Source: Acetobacter fabarum
GTDB taxonomy: Bacteria; Pseudomonadota; Alphaproteobacteria; Acetobacterales; Acetobacteraceae
DNA length: 64,000 nucleotides
Reading direction: 5' to 3'
Assembly: GCF_011516925.1 (NCBI RefSeq)
Contig: NZ_WOTG01000006.1
Coordinates: forward strand, 1-64,000
Shown here: positions 54,693-62,773 of the stretch, one piece after another
How positions within the stretch are numbered: the stretch's first letter is position 1
Layout: each line of letters opens with the position of its first letter
Notes under the pieces: model-generated
The model's database searches: none
Seen by the model: only the letters and a program-made list of their open reading frames with translations
What the model was told of the DNA's origin: nothing
Made by a program: the position numbers and the translations under genes

Positions 54693-55190
54693 ATGCCAAT
54701 GCAAGCGACCGTCGAGCGGATCAAGGAAGATTATAACGCTCCTGCCCCATCGCATGAAGATACCCTGCGGCAGAACCTTATCGGCACATGGGAACTCGTG
54801 TCCTACAAGGTGGAAGAGAAAGAAACCGGCAACTTCATCAACGCAATGGGGCCAGCGCCCCGCGGCCGTGTTGTCTTTACCCCCGATGGCTGGGTCGCTT
54901 TTAACCTGGAAGGCAGCAACCGCCTTGCCGCAACAACAGATGCCGACCGCTCCCAGTTGATGAAAACACTGGTGGCCTATATCGGGCGCTACCGTGTTGA
55001 AGGTGACCAGTGGATTACCAGCGTGCAGACCGCATGGGCACCAGAATGGGTTGGCACCGAACAGCGCAGAACAGTAACCCTTAATGGTGAATATGCGGAT
55101 GTTGTCACCCCATGGCGTAAAATGCCTAACTGGGCGGCTGGGCGGCTGTCGCGCAGCATTATCCGCTTCCGCCGGGCGGGTAACGCGTAA
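54693..55190 (+). CDS. Lipocalin-like domain protein (PF13924-like)
   Basis: 165 residues without a signal peptide. The domain begins NLIGTWELVSYKVEEKETGN and contains GRVVFTPDGWVAFNLEGS and YIGRYRVEGDQWI, typical of this small beta-barrel family, often found beside LysR regulators. The ligand and role are unknown. It may be controlled by the divergent LysR at 53583. Confidence 0.82.
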   Translation: MPMQATVERIKEDYNAPAPSHEDTLRQNLIGTWELVSYKVEEKETGNFINAMGPAPRGRVVFTPDGWVAFNLEGSNRLAATTDADRSQLMKTLVAYIGRYRVEGDQWITSVQTAWAPEWVGTEQRRTVTLNGEYADVVTPWRKMPNWAAGRLSRSIIRFRRAGNA

Positions 55191-55209
55191 ACCCGCCACG
55201 CAGGACACC

Positions 55210-55248
55210 CCATATACACACCGTACTTTAGGTAAGGTGTGTATATGG
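55210..55248. terminator. Bidirectional hairpin between lipocalin-like gene and nrdJ
   Basis: CCATATACACACC (55210-55222) and GGTGTGTATATGG (55236-55248) form a perfect 13-bp stem. It lies between two convergent genes. T tracts are weak on both sides. Confidence 0.65.
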
Positions 55249-55261
55249 CAGCTTTATCCGG

Positions 55262-57676
55262 TCAGACCGGGCATACGCCACTGGCGCATTGTAGATGCGC
55301 CCAGTCTACAACCTCACGCACCTTTTCATCCGCAATCCCTGCGGTAATGGCTGCAAACCGACCTGCGGAAACTTCCTCTTCCGGCAGATATTCGTAGCCA
55401 AGGTCTGAATCCGCACGGCTTGGCAGTACGGCGCAGCACCTAACCCCCGGCTGGTATTTGGCGACCATGGCACGGAAATTTGCCAGATCATGGCGATCCG
55501 TATAAATTTTGAGCGTGTAGGAAACCTGATTCCCCTGCTCTGCACCAATCCAGTATTTTTCCAAAAGTTCCAGCCAGCGAAACTGTTCCTCCGGTGTGGC
55601 TTCCGGCGCAGTCAGGACCTTTTCACCCATACCCAGCCGCTGGATAAGAGGCACTGTAGGAAATCCGACAATGCTCATGCCGTGGAAACTCCGTAACGAC
55701 CGAACAGGGTAGCCTTTTGCCTCGTAGGTAGACAAAAGCGGGTCCGTACCGTTTTCCCACACACCATCTTCACGCCGCACGCCTTTAAACTGTACCCAGC
55801 GCAAATACTGCCGTCTGGCTGGCAGGTGTGCCCCTTCGGTCAGACCGAACAGCTTGGAGGTTGTGCCAGCGGGTTTGACTGTGGTCACTGTAACCGGGCA
55901 TTCTGCGCCCATATCCTGCGCATAGGCGTTTGCCTCAGCTTTGGCGATGCAGGAAAGCTGGTGCACCGCCTTCCAGAAAGACGCTGCCCGTTTTTCGTCC
56001 AGCATGTCTTTAAAACCGAGGCCAAACCGTAGCCATGCCCATTCATGCAGCCCGGTGGGGCCAATACCTATGCGATTTGTGCGGGCTACTTCCTGCGCAT
56101 ACAAGGCATCCATCCGGTTTGCCCGCAGCAGAAAACGAACGCCCAGCCTTACGGAATCCCTTACTCGCGCATCCCACGCCTGTGCCAATTCAAGCGACAG
56201 ATCGCCCGGGGTGACGTCCTCCAGAGGCACAGGGCATGCCAGCAGCGGCGCAAAATCTCCAATAACGCAGTAGCCACCCGTTACGTGGAGCGTAATTTCA
56301 CCACACGGGTTGGTCGTAACCGGAAAATGTGCTTCGGCCGCGCAACCCGCCAGCTCTGCCAGTAATGCCGCAGCATGCGTTGCCTGATAACGCGACGAGC
56401 GGAAATCCCTGCCATCCGTATGCACGGGCTTACGGCGGGCACTGCCCGTGCGATTATCTTCCAGTTTATCGCCGTTAATAAAACCGGGCTCACCATTAAT
56501 CCATGCACAACGGGTTGCTTCCGCAAACACTGCTCTTGCATGCTCGGCAAGCGGCCCGACCTGCGCTGGGTCATTCACACACTGCCAGAATTCCTGATCC
56601 ACCATGACCGAATGGTTGGCTGTCCATAGCCCCCCTTCCTCCTTGGCGCGAATAAAACGGAGGACTTCCGTATCCCGCCAGGATTTGGTGGCCATACGCG
56701 CAGCACGGCGAGCACCACCTACCTGCACCTCAACAGATAGGTAGTGGTCCACACGTAGCGCCTGCTCCCATTTGGGCATGCCGTTGCTACGTGCGGGTTC
56801 AATCACATGCATGCGCACATTCAACAGCCCACGCAGGAGCGAGATCGGGCCCGAGGCCGGCCGCCCCTGCATGCCGGCAATAGGGCTACCCGCGCAGCGA
56901 ATGCGGCTGAAGTCCAGCACCAGAGAGCGTCCTTCCGCGCCCTGAAAGGCCATGGCTTCGATCATTTCGACCGCTTTGGCCCATCCTTCGCGGCTATCTT
57001 CTATAACATGCACAAGCGCATTGGGCTGTGCTGGCATGGAGGTGTGAACAAACTGGTTTAAAAAACTGCTAACCTGCGCTTCCATATCGGAATCAAACGC
57101 ATCCAGCAGTGTGCCCCAGGGCAATATCTGCATTTCCAGCCCAAAATGGAGCAATCCTGCCCGGTCATGCGGGTAATCTGGATGATCTTTCCCCAGCACA
57201 AAATGCAGGTCTGGGGCCTGTGCCCAATCTACAATGCAGAGTTCATCATCATACGCACGGCCTACCCCCGAGCCATTTAGCAGCAGGTAGAACTTGGCAA
57301 AGGAGCAGATAGCCGTCGCGCAATTGGTAAACACTTCCATATTGCGGCCCGGTTGATCCTCATCCCCGTGCTGAAGGTGCCTGCCGGATGTCAGCAACGC
57401 ACCGGTGGCAATGGCATTGCGGAGTTGCTGGGTTTCCCTCTCATCCACACAGGCAAGCAGGCCCGTGTTGCCTGCGGCTACTCTGCTGGCCACTGTCCCA
57501 AAACTTTCATGATCCGATGGACGGAAGACAGTCCGCCGCCCGACCGCCTCCCCCATGCCCCGGTCAAGTGCACGGGCCGGTGCCGGGCGCAGGCCAAAAG
57601 CCTCTTCAAACGGGTAGCGCGGCGCTGCCACAGGTCGCGCGGCCAGAGTGCTCGCGTGTAAAAAATGCCCGTTCAT
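55262..57676 (-). CDS. nrdJ: Adenosylcobalamin-dependent (class II) ribonucleotide reductase, RTPR-type
   Basis: 804 residues, close to the monomeric class II enzymes. C119 in VFTNCATA, C458 in TTNPCGE and C470 in GGYC match the substrate-site and radical cysteines of the Lactobacillus enzyme, and C797/C802 (CASGVCPV) match the C-terminal redox shuttle. It reduces ribonucleotides to deoxyribonucleotides using coenzyme B12 and no oxygen. GGAG lies eight bases before the ATG. No cobalamin riboswitch was recognised upstream. Confidence 0.93.
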   Translation of the reverse strand: MNGHFLHASTLAARPVAAPRYPFEEAFGLRPAPARALDRGMGEAVGRRTVFRPSDHESFGTVASRVAAGNTGLLACVDERETQQLRNAIATGALLTSGRHLQHGDEDQPGRNMEVFTNCATAICSFAKFYLLLNGSGVGRAYDDELCIVDWAQAPDLHFVLGKDHPDYPHDRAGLLHFGLEMQILPWGTLLDAFDSDMEAQVSSFLNQFVHTSMPAQPNALVHVIEDSREGWAKAVEMIEAMAFQGAEGRSLVLDFSRIRCAGSPIAGMQGRPASGPISLLRGLLNVRMHVIEPARSNGMPKWEQALRVDHYLSVEVQVGGARRAARMATKSWRDTEVLRFIRAKEEGGLWTANHSVMVDQEFWQCVNDPAQVGPLAEHARAVFAEATRCAWINGEPGFINGDKLEDNRTGSARRKPVHTDGRDFRSSRYQATHAAALLAELAGCAAEAHFPVTTNPCGEITLHVTGGYCVIGDFAPLLACPVPLEDVTPGDLSLELAQAWDARVRDSVRLGVRFLLRANRMDALYAQEVARTNRIGIGPTGLHEWAWLRFGLGFKDMLDEKRAASFWKAVHQLSCIAKAEANAYAQDMGAECPVTVTTVKPAGTTSKLFGLTEGAHLPARRQYLRWVQFKGVRREDGVWENGTDPLLSTYEAKGYPVRSLRSFHGMSIVGFPTVPLIQRLGMGEKVLTAPEATPEEQFRWLELLEKYWIGAEQGNQVSYTLKIYTDRHDLANFRAMVAKYQPGVRCCAVLPSRADSDLGYEYLPEEEVSAGRFAAITAGIADEKVREVVDWAHLQCASGVCPV

Positions 57677-58062
57677 TGATTGACTCCATCATCTCGCCCA
57701 GCCGCAGAAAATCGGCCAAAAATCGTTCATGTTGTGTCTTGTTGATGATGATTGCACCATATCTGGTATTTGGCACGTACAAAATTCCGCACAAAACCCC
57801 GGCTTTGCAACAAAGGCCGGACTTCTCCTAGCCTTCCGCTTTATTTTTTGCGAATGCGGCGCATTCTAAATATTTAAGGGGAGGTGCGACTCATCCTTTA
57901 TGGCTCCTCCGCTTATAACAAGAGTGGCTCATGCGTCGGGCGCAATGCCAGCAATGCTCCTGCTACAGGGCATGATACGTCTTGTATCTTGCCATCCCGC
58001 CTTATGGGCTTATGCTGCTTGGCGTTGTTACCGTGTGCGTTTCTGCTGGGAGCTTGTGTCCG
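57677..58062. other. Divergent intergenic region between nrdJ and the DyP gene
   Basis: 386 bases without an accepted gene. It holds CCGGC-TTTG / CAAAGGCCGG near 57800-57825, a GAATGC-GGC-GCATTC dyad at 57852-57866 and a strong ribosome-binding-like AAGGGGAGG at 57876-57884. The last has no convincing start codon at the right distance. Short frames of 60 and 70 codons here do not resemble DyP or known leader peptides. Confidence 0.5.
57852..57866. promoter_or_regulatory. Candidate operator dyad upstream of the DyP-encapsulin operon
   Basis: GAATGC and GCATTC are perfect inverted arms separated by GGC, ~200 bases before the DyP start and next to the A+T-rich TAAATATTTAA. It could be a binding site for a repressor; no regulator gene adjoins it. 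Confidence 0.3.
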
Positions 58063-59079
58063 TTGTCCACACCTCAACTTGTTGATCCAAAACTGACTCA
58101 GGCCGCAGTTTTTCTGGTTCTGACCCTTGATAGCGATACTTCGGTCAACCCGCAGGTTCTGGACCTTCTGGGGGATATTTCGTCTCTTGTGCGAGGAATT
58201 GGCTTTCGGATTCCAGATGGCAAGCTGAGTTGCGTAACCGGAATTGGGTCACAGGCATGGGACCAGCTTTTTGGTGCACCACGCCCCAAAGAACTCCACC
58301 CCTTCCGTGAGATCAATGGCGTGCACCATGCGCCAGCAACGCCGGGGGACCTGCTTTTTCATATCCGTGCAACCCAGATGGATCTCTGCTTTGAACTGGC
58401 AGCAGCACTTGTGGCCCGGCTGGAAGGTGCTGCAAGCGTTGTGGATGAAGTCCACGGTTTTAAATATTTTGATGCCCGCGACCTGCTCGGCTTTGTGGAC
58501 GGCACGGAAAACCCTTCTGGTCAGGTTGCCACGAATGCTACAATCATTGGTGAAGAAGATCCCGCTTTTGCAGGGGGAAGCTACGTGATTGTGCAAAAAT
58601 ACCTGCACGACATCAAAAAATGGGATGCTATTCCCACCGAGGTGCAGGAGCACATTATTGGTCGCAAAAAGGTATCGGATATAGAACTGCCCGAAGCCGC
58701 AAAGCCCAGCTACGCCCATAATGTTCTCACCAACATTGAAGAGAACGGTGAGCAACTCCAGATCGTGCGTGAAAACATGCCATTTGGCACCGTAGGTAAA
58801 GGGGAGTTTGGCACATACTTTATTGGTTATGCCCGCTCCCCGGCCCGAACGGAGCAGATGCTCCAGAACATGTTTATCGGCAAACCACCGGGCAATTATG
58901 ACAGACTGCTGGACGTGAGCACCGCAGTCACCGGTTCGCTGTTCTTTACGCCTACCTGCGAATTTCTGGACGCTGCCCCGGATATGGAAGGACCGGCTCA
59001 ACCCGCCTCCCCCGCCCCTCAGCTTCCACCGCGTGACAAGCAAGACGGTTCCCTCGGCATTGGATCACTCAAGAATTAA
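58063..59079 (+). CDS. Dyp-type heme peroxidase with encapsulin cargo-loading peptide
   Basis: 338 residues from a TTG at 58063 (MSTPQLVDPKLTQAAVFLVL), ten bases after GGGAG; the frame is open to 57982, with an ATG at 58012. The Dyp motif GFVDGTENP (143-151, D146) and R236 and N238 in VRENMPFG form the distal heme pocket, and H219 in SYAHN is the likely proximal ligand. The C-terminus has a Pro-rich linker and ends DGSLGIGSLKN, matching the targeting peptide that anchors cargo inside encapsulin shells. It oxidises dyes and other substrates with hydrogen peroxide. Encapsulin starts 11 bases later. Confidence 0.94.
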   Translation: MSTPQLVDPKLTQAAVFLVLTLDSDTSVNPQVLDLLGDISSLVRGIGFRIPDGKLSCVTGIGSQAWDQLFGAPRPKELHPFREINGVHHAPATPGDLLFHIRATQMDLCFELAAALVARLEGAASVVDEVHGFKYFDARDLLGFVDGTENPSGQVATNATIIGEEDPAFAGGSYVIVQKYLHDIKKWDAIPTEVQEHIIGRKKVSDIELPEAAKPSYAHNVLTNIEENGEQLQIVRENMPFGTVGKGEFGTYFIGYARSPARTEQMLQNMFIGKPPGNYDRLLDVSTAVTGSLFFTPTCEFLDAAPDMEGPAQPASPAPQLPPRDKQDGSLGIGSLKN

Positions 59080-59090
59080 GGACGCCAGAC

Positions 59091-59903
59091 ATGAACAACC
59101 TGCACAAACACCTTGCCCCCATTTCCGCCGAAGCCTGGTCCCAGATTGAGGAGGAAGCCACCCGCACTATCCGCCGCCATCTGGCTGGCCGCCGTGTGGT
59201 AGATACACCAGACCCCAAAGGCACCGCTTTTGCAGGCGTTGGAACCGGGCGTGGCAAAAAAATCGACACCTCGGATACCGGTGTTCTGGCCACCCAGCGC
59301 GAAGTGCTGCCATTGGTTGAACTGCGCGTTCCCTTCACTCTATCCCGTGAAGAAATTGATGCCGTGGAACGCGGCGCTCTGGATTCAGACTGGCAGACCG
59401 TCAAGGACGCCGCGCAAAAAATTGCTTTTGCCGAAGACCACGCCATATTCGATGGCTTTGAAGCCGCTGGTATTTGTGGGCTGCGTAAGGGCACTTCCAA
59501 CCCCCACCTCAAACTGCCGCCACAGGCCAAGGACTACCCCCACGCCATTGCAGAGGCCCTGAACACCCTGCGCCTTGCTGGCGTCAATGGCCCCTATTCG
59601 GTTGTGCTGGGTGCGCAGGCGCATCTGGCGGTTAGCAGCGGGGATGATGATGGCTATCCCGTTCGCAAGCATATTGAGAGCATGATTGACGGCAAAATCA
59701 TCTGGGCACCTGCACTTGAAGGCGCTTTTGTCGTCTCCATGCGTGGTGGGGATTTTGTGCTTGATATCGGGCAGGATCTCTCCATTGGCTATCTGAGCCA
59801 TACGGCAGAAACCGTGGAACTCTACCTGCAGGAAAGCTTTATGTTTCGCGTGCTGACCAGCGAGGCAACGGTTACTCTGGATCATTCTACGGCCTCTGCT
59901 TAA
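59091..59903 (+). CDS. Family 1 encapsulin shell protein (linocin M18 type)
   Basis: 270 residues, usual for family 1. MNNLHKHLAPISAEAWSQIEEEATRTIRRHLAGRRVVD is the conserved N-terminal cargo-binding helix; VPFTLSREEIDAVERGALDSDW, AFAEDHAIFDGFE and SIGYLSHTAETVELYLQESFMFRVL are hallmarks of the HK97-like fold. Sixty copies would assemble into a roughly 24-nm icosahedral compartment. The upstream DyP is its cargo. AAGGA lies seven bases before the ATG. The earlier name linocin reflects the bacteriocin description of the Brevibacterium homologue. Confidence 0.95.
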   Translation: MNNLHKHLAPISAEAWSQIEEEATRTIRRHLAGRRVVDTPDPKGTAFAGVGTGRGKKIDTSDTGVLATQREVLPLVELRVPFTLSREEIDAVERGALDSDWQTVKDAAQKIAFAEDHAIFDGFEAAGICGLRKGTSNPHLKLPPQAKDYPHAIAEALNTLRLAGVNGPYSVVLGAQAHLAVSSGDDDGYPVRKHIESMIDGKIIWAPALEGAFVVSMRGGDFVLDIGQDLSIGYLSHTAETVELYLQESFMFRVLTSEATVTLDHSTASA

Positions 59904-59945
59904 CAGCGTTCCCCGCAGCCTGTCTGCCCGTCAGGTAGGCTGATA

Positions 59946-60008
59946 AAGGCGGCATATGCCCGGTACGGGAGCAACCAGAACGCCCCACCGGGCCATGCCG
60001 CCTTTTTT
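59946..60008 (+). terminator. Strong terminator of the DyP-encapsulin operon
   Basis: A long imperfect stem: AAGGCGGCAT (59946-59955) with ATGCCGCCTT (59995-60004), extended inwards by GCCCGGT (59958-59964) / ACCGGGC (59987-59993), then six T. It isolates the operon from the ABC-F gene. Confidence 0.88.
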
Positions 60009-60140
60009 GTGCGCATGTCAGCCCACGCTCAAAGCGTGGCCTGCGCAAAACTTAATGCCCGCAGCAGTTTACGAAGTCCCGGTGTTACGCGATAAGACTG
60101 CTTTGCTGTTCCCCCATATGCGCGTTTTTCCTGAGGTTCC

Positions 60141-61763
60141 ATGATCCGTCTCGACAATATCAGTAAACATAATGGTCACCGTGTGATCTTTATCGAGGCG
60201 TCTGCTGCCTTGCAAAAGGGCGAAAAAATCGGACTGGTTGGCCCCAATGGTGCGGGCAAGACCACGCTTTTCCGCCTGATTACGGGGCAGGAGGAACCGG
60301 ACGAAGGGCATGTGCTGACCGACCGGGGCATTACCATCGGCTTTTTCAATCAGGACGTAGGGGAGATGGCAGGCCGCAGCGCGGTTGCCGAGGTCATGGA
60401 TGGTGCTGGCCCCGTAGCCGAAGTGGGAGCAGAACTTGCCAGACTGGAAACCGCTCTGGCTGACCCCGAGCGCTTTGACGAGCTGGATACCATATTGGAG
60501 CAGTTTGGCGAGGTTCAGGCCCGCTTTGAAGAGCTCGGAGGCTACGCACTGGATGGCCGCGCGCGTGAAGTGCTGCATGGGCTGGGCTTTAGCCAGGAAA
60601 TGATGGACGGAGACGTAGCACTCCTGTCCGGTGGCTGGAAAATGCGTGTCGCACTTGCCCGTATTCTCCTGATGAAGCCCGACGTGATGCTGCTGGATGA
60701 ACCAAGCAACCATCTGGACCTCGAAAGCCTGATCTGGCTGGAGCAGTTCTTGGCAGGTTATGATGGCGCTTTGCTCATGACATCACATGACCGGGCGTTC
60801 ATGAACCGGATCATCAACAAGGTGATCGAAATTGATGGGGGCGCCCTGACCAGTTTTTCAGGCGATTACGAGTTCTACGAACAACAGCGCGCCCTGAATG
60901 AAAAGCACCAGCAGGCCCAGTTTGACCGGCAGCAGGCCATGCTGGCCAAGGAAGTCGCGTTTATTGAACGGTTCAAGGCACGTGCATCCCATGCAGCACA
61001 GGTGCAGAGCCGGGTTAAAAAGCTGGATAAAATTGATCGGGTGGAACCACCAAAGCGCCGACAGGCTTTGTCTTTTACATTCCCGCAGGCGCCCCGCTCG
61101 GGTGATTCCGTGGTCAACCTGCGTGGCGTGGATAAAAGCTACGGCTCGCGCGTTATCTATAAAGGTCTGGACCTGTTAATCCGGCGGCAGGAACGCTGCT
61201 GTGTGCTGGGCGTAAATGGTGCGGGCAAATCCACCCTGCTCAAGCTGGTAACAGGCACCACCGAGCCCGATGCAGGCACTGTTACGCTGGGTGGCAGTGT
61301 TAAAATGGGCTACTTTGCCCAGCATGCCATGGACCTGCTGGACGGCGAGCGCACGGTGTTTGAAACATTGTGCGATACCTTCCCTCTGGCCAATCAAGGG
61401 GCTTTGCGCACGGTTGCTGGCGGGTTCGGCTTTTCCGGTGATGACGTGGACAAAAGCTGCAAGGTGCTCTCGGGGGGTGAAAAAGCCCGGCTGGTCATGG
61501 CGTTGATGCTGTATGACCCGCCGAACTTTCTGGTGCTCGACGAACCAACCAACCATCTGGATATTGCCACAAAGGAAATGCTGATTGCCGCACTGGCGGA
61601 TTATGATGGCACCATGCTCTTTGTCTCGCATGACCGGCATTTTCTGGCAGCCCTTTCCAACCGTGTGCTGGAGCTCACTCCAGATGGCCTGCACCGCTAT
61701 GATGGGGGATATACTGAATATGTCGCCCGAACCGGACGGGAAGCACCGGGACTGCATGAGTAG
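60141..61763 (+). CDS. ABC-F family ATPase (YbiT/EttA group)
   Basis: 540 residues with two ATP-binding domains and no membrane segments: Walker A GPNGAGKTT and GVNGAGKST, signatures LSGGWKMRVALARIL and LSGGEKARLVMAL, and both Walker B aspartates (LLDEPSNHLD, VLDEPTNHLD). A charged linker (EKHQQAQFDRQQAM) separates the domains. ABC-F proteins act on the ribosome, affecting translation elongation or antibiotic protection. Length is nearest to YbiT. GAGG lies five bases before the ATG. Confidence 0.93.
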   Translation: MIRLDNISKHNGHRVIFIEASAALQKGEKIGLVGPNGAGKTTLFRLITGQEEPDEGHVLTDRGITIGFFNQDVGEMAGRSAVAEVMDGAGPVAEVGAELARLETALADPERFDELDTILEQFGEVQARFEELGGYALDGRAREVLHGLGFSQEMMDGDVALLSGGWKMRVALARILLMKPDVMLLDEPSNHLDLESLIWLEQFLAGYDGALLMTSHDRAFMNRIINKVIEIDGGALTSFSGDYEFYEQQRALNEKHQQAQFDRQQAMLAKEVAFIERFKARASHAAQVQSRVKKLDKIDRVEPPKRRQALSFTFPQAPRSGDSVVNLRGVDKSYGSRVIYKGLDLLIRRQERCCVLGVNGAGKSTLLKLVTGTTEPDAGTVTLGGSVKMGYFAQHAMDLLDGERTVFETLCDTFPLANQGALRTVAGGFGFSGDDVDKSCKVLSGGEKARLVMALMLYDPPNFLVLDEPTNHLDIATKEMLIAALADYDGTMLFVSHDRHFLAALSNRVLELTPDGLHRYDGGYTEYVARTGREAPGLHE

Positions 61764-61814
61764 AAACACCAGCAGAACCCGGCAACCGATTAAGGTTTGA
61801 AAGGCCATTCGGAT

Positions 61815-62705
61815 ATGAAGCACTATTCCGCAGCCCAGACCGCAGAATGCCTGCCCTTTGCCAGTCTGGTTGATGCGCTGGCTGTTGCGGTGCAGGACTA
61901 CGCCAATGGTGCCATAACCTGCCCGGAGCGCACGGTTATTGGTGCGCCGGGCGGGACTGGCCTGCTCATGGCCATGCCTTGTGCAAGCCCGGATATTCTG
62001 GTCACCAAGCTTTTGACCATATGCCCCGATAACGCTGGCACATCACGCCCGACCATTCAGGGGCAGGTAACCTGTGCGGATGCAAAAACGGGCGAGCTCC
62101 TATTCTCGCTCGATGGCCCAACAGTAACCATGCGCCGCACCGCAGGCATAAGCATGCTGGGCATACGCCTGCTAGCCCGCAAACCTGTCCGTAAAGTGCT
62201 GATTATTGGCACAGGTGCACAGGCAAGTGCCCATTGTGCAGCCTTGGCCAGCCTACACCCCCAGACAACAGTCTTTGTACGCGGTCGAACCCCCGAACGG
62301 GCAAAAGATTTTTGCGAACGGCATCAGGCCCTGCCTCTCGACCTGCGCCCGGCAGCCCCACAGGATACCCGGTTTGATGTCATTATCACTGTGACACCAA
62401 GCAGGGAGTGCCTGTACAATGAACAACCAGTTCCAGAAAGCCTGATTATTGGCGTTGGTGCTTTTCGGCCAGATATGATCGAAGTTGGACCGCGCACTGT
62501 ACACGCAAGCCAGCTTTATGTTGATGACCCAATAGGCGCACCTAGCGAAGCAGGGGATCTGCTTCAGGCTGGCATGGACTGGGCGAACGTGCGCTCTCTT
62601 GCTTCGGCACTCCATACTCCCCCCTCTTTGGAGCGGGCTGTTTTTTTCAAGTCCGTTGGATGTGCCGCGTGGGATCTGGCTGCCTGCCGCGTTGTGCCGC
62701 ACTAA
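61815..62705 (+). CDS. Ornithine cyclodeaminase / delta-1-pyrroline-2-carboxylate reductase family
   Basis: 296 residues from the ATG at 61815, preceded by AAAGG; a TTG start at 61797 would add six residues. A Rossmann nucleotide-binding segment (KVLIIGTGAQASAHCAAL) lies in the middle and PTVTMRRTAGIS precedes it, as in the OCD/mu-crystallin family. It may reduce cyclic imino acids to proline or pipecolate, as for LhpI-like enzymes, or deaminate ornithine. It is convergent with the tartrate dehydrogenase-like gene. Confidence 0.85.
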   Translation: MKHYSAAQTAECLPFASLVDALAVAVQDYANGAITCPERTVIGAPGGTGLLMAMPCASPDILVTKLLTICPDNAGTSRPTIQGQVTCADAKTGELLFSLDGPTVTMRRTAGISMLGIRLLARKPVRKVLIIGTGAQASAHCAALASLHPQTTVFVRGRTPERAKDFCERHQALPLDLRPAAPQDTRFDVIITVTPSRECLYNEQPVPESLIIGVGAFRPDMIEVGPRTVHASQLYVDDPIGAPSEAGDLLQAGMDWANVRSLASALHTPPSLERAVFFKSVGCAAWDLAACRVVPH

Positions 62706-62723
62706 CCCAGCCTGAGTGTCCCC

Positions 62724-62759
62724 ACAGTCCATGCCCTCTTACACGAGGCCATGAACTGT
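62724..62759. terminator. Imperfect hairpin between convergent genes
   Basis: ACAGTCCATGCCCTC (62724-62738) pairs with GAGGCCATGAACTGT (62745-62759), 15 positions with two mismatches and a 6-base loop. Likely bidirectional; T tracts are lacking. Confidence 0.5.
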
Positions 62760-62773
62760 AGGGAGTATTGTCT

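Noticed and set aside
57677..57981. Cobalamin riboswitch upstream of nrdJ
   Set aside because: The B12-box consensus was looked for on the minus strand and not found.
57884..58096. 70-codon frame upstream of DyP as the true DyP N-terminus through a frameshift
   Set aside because: Its translation has no resemblance to DyP, and DyP is complete from 58063.
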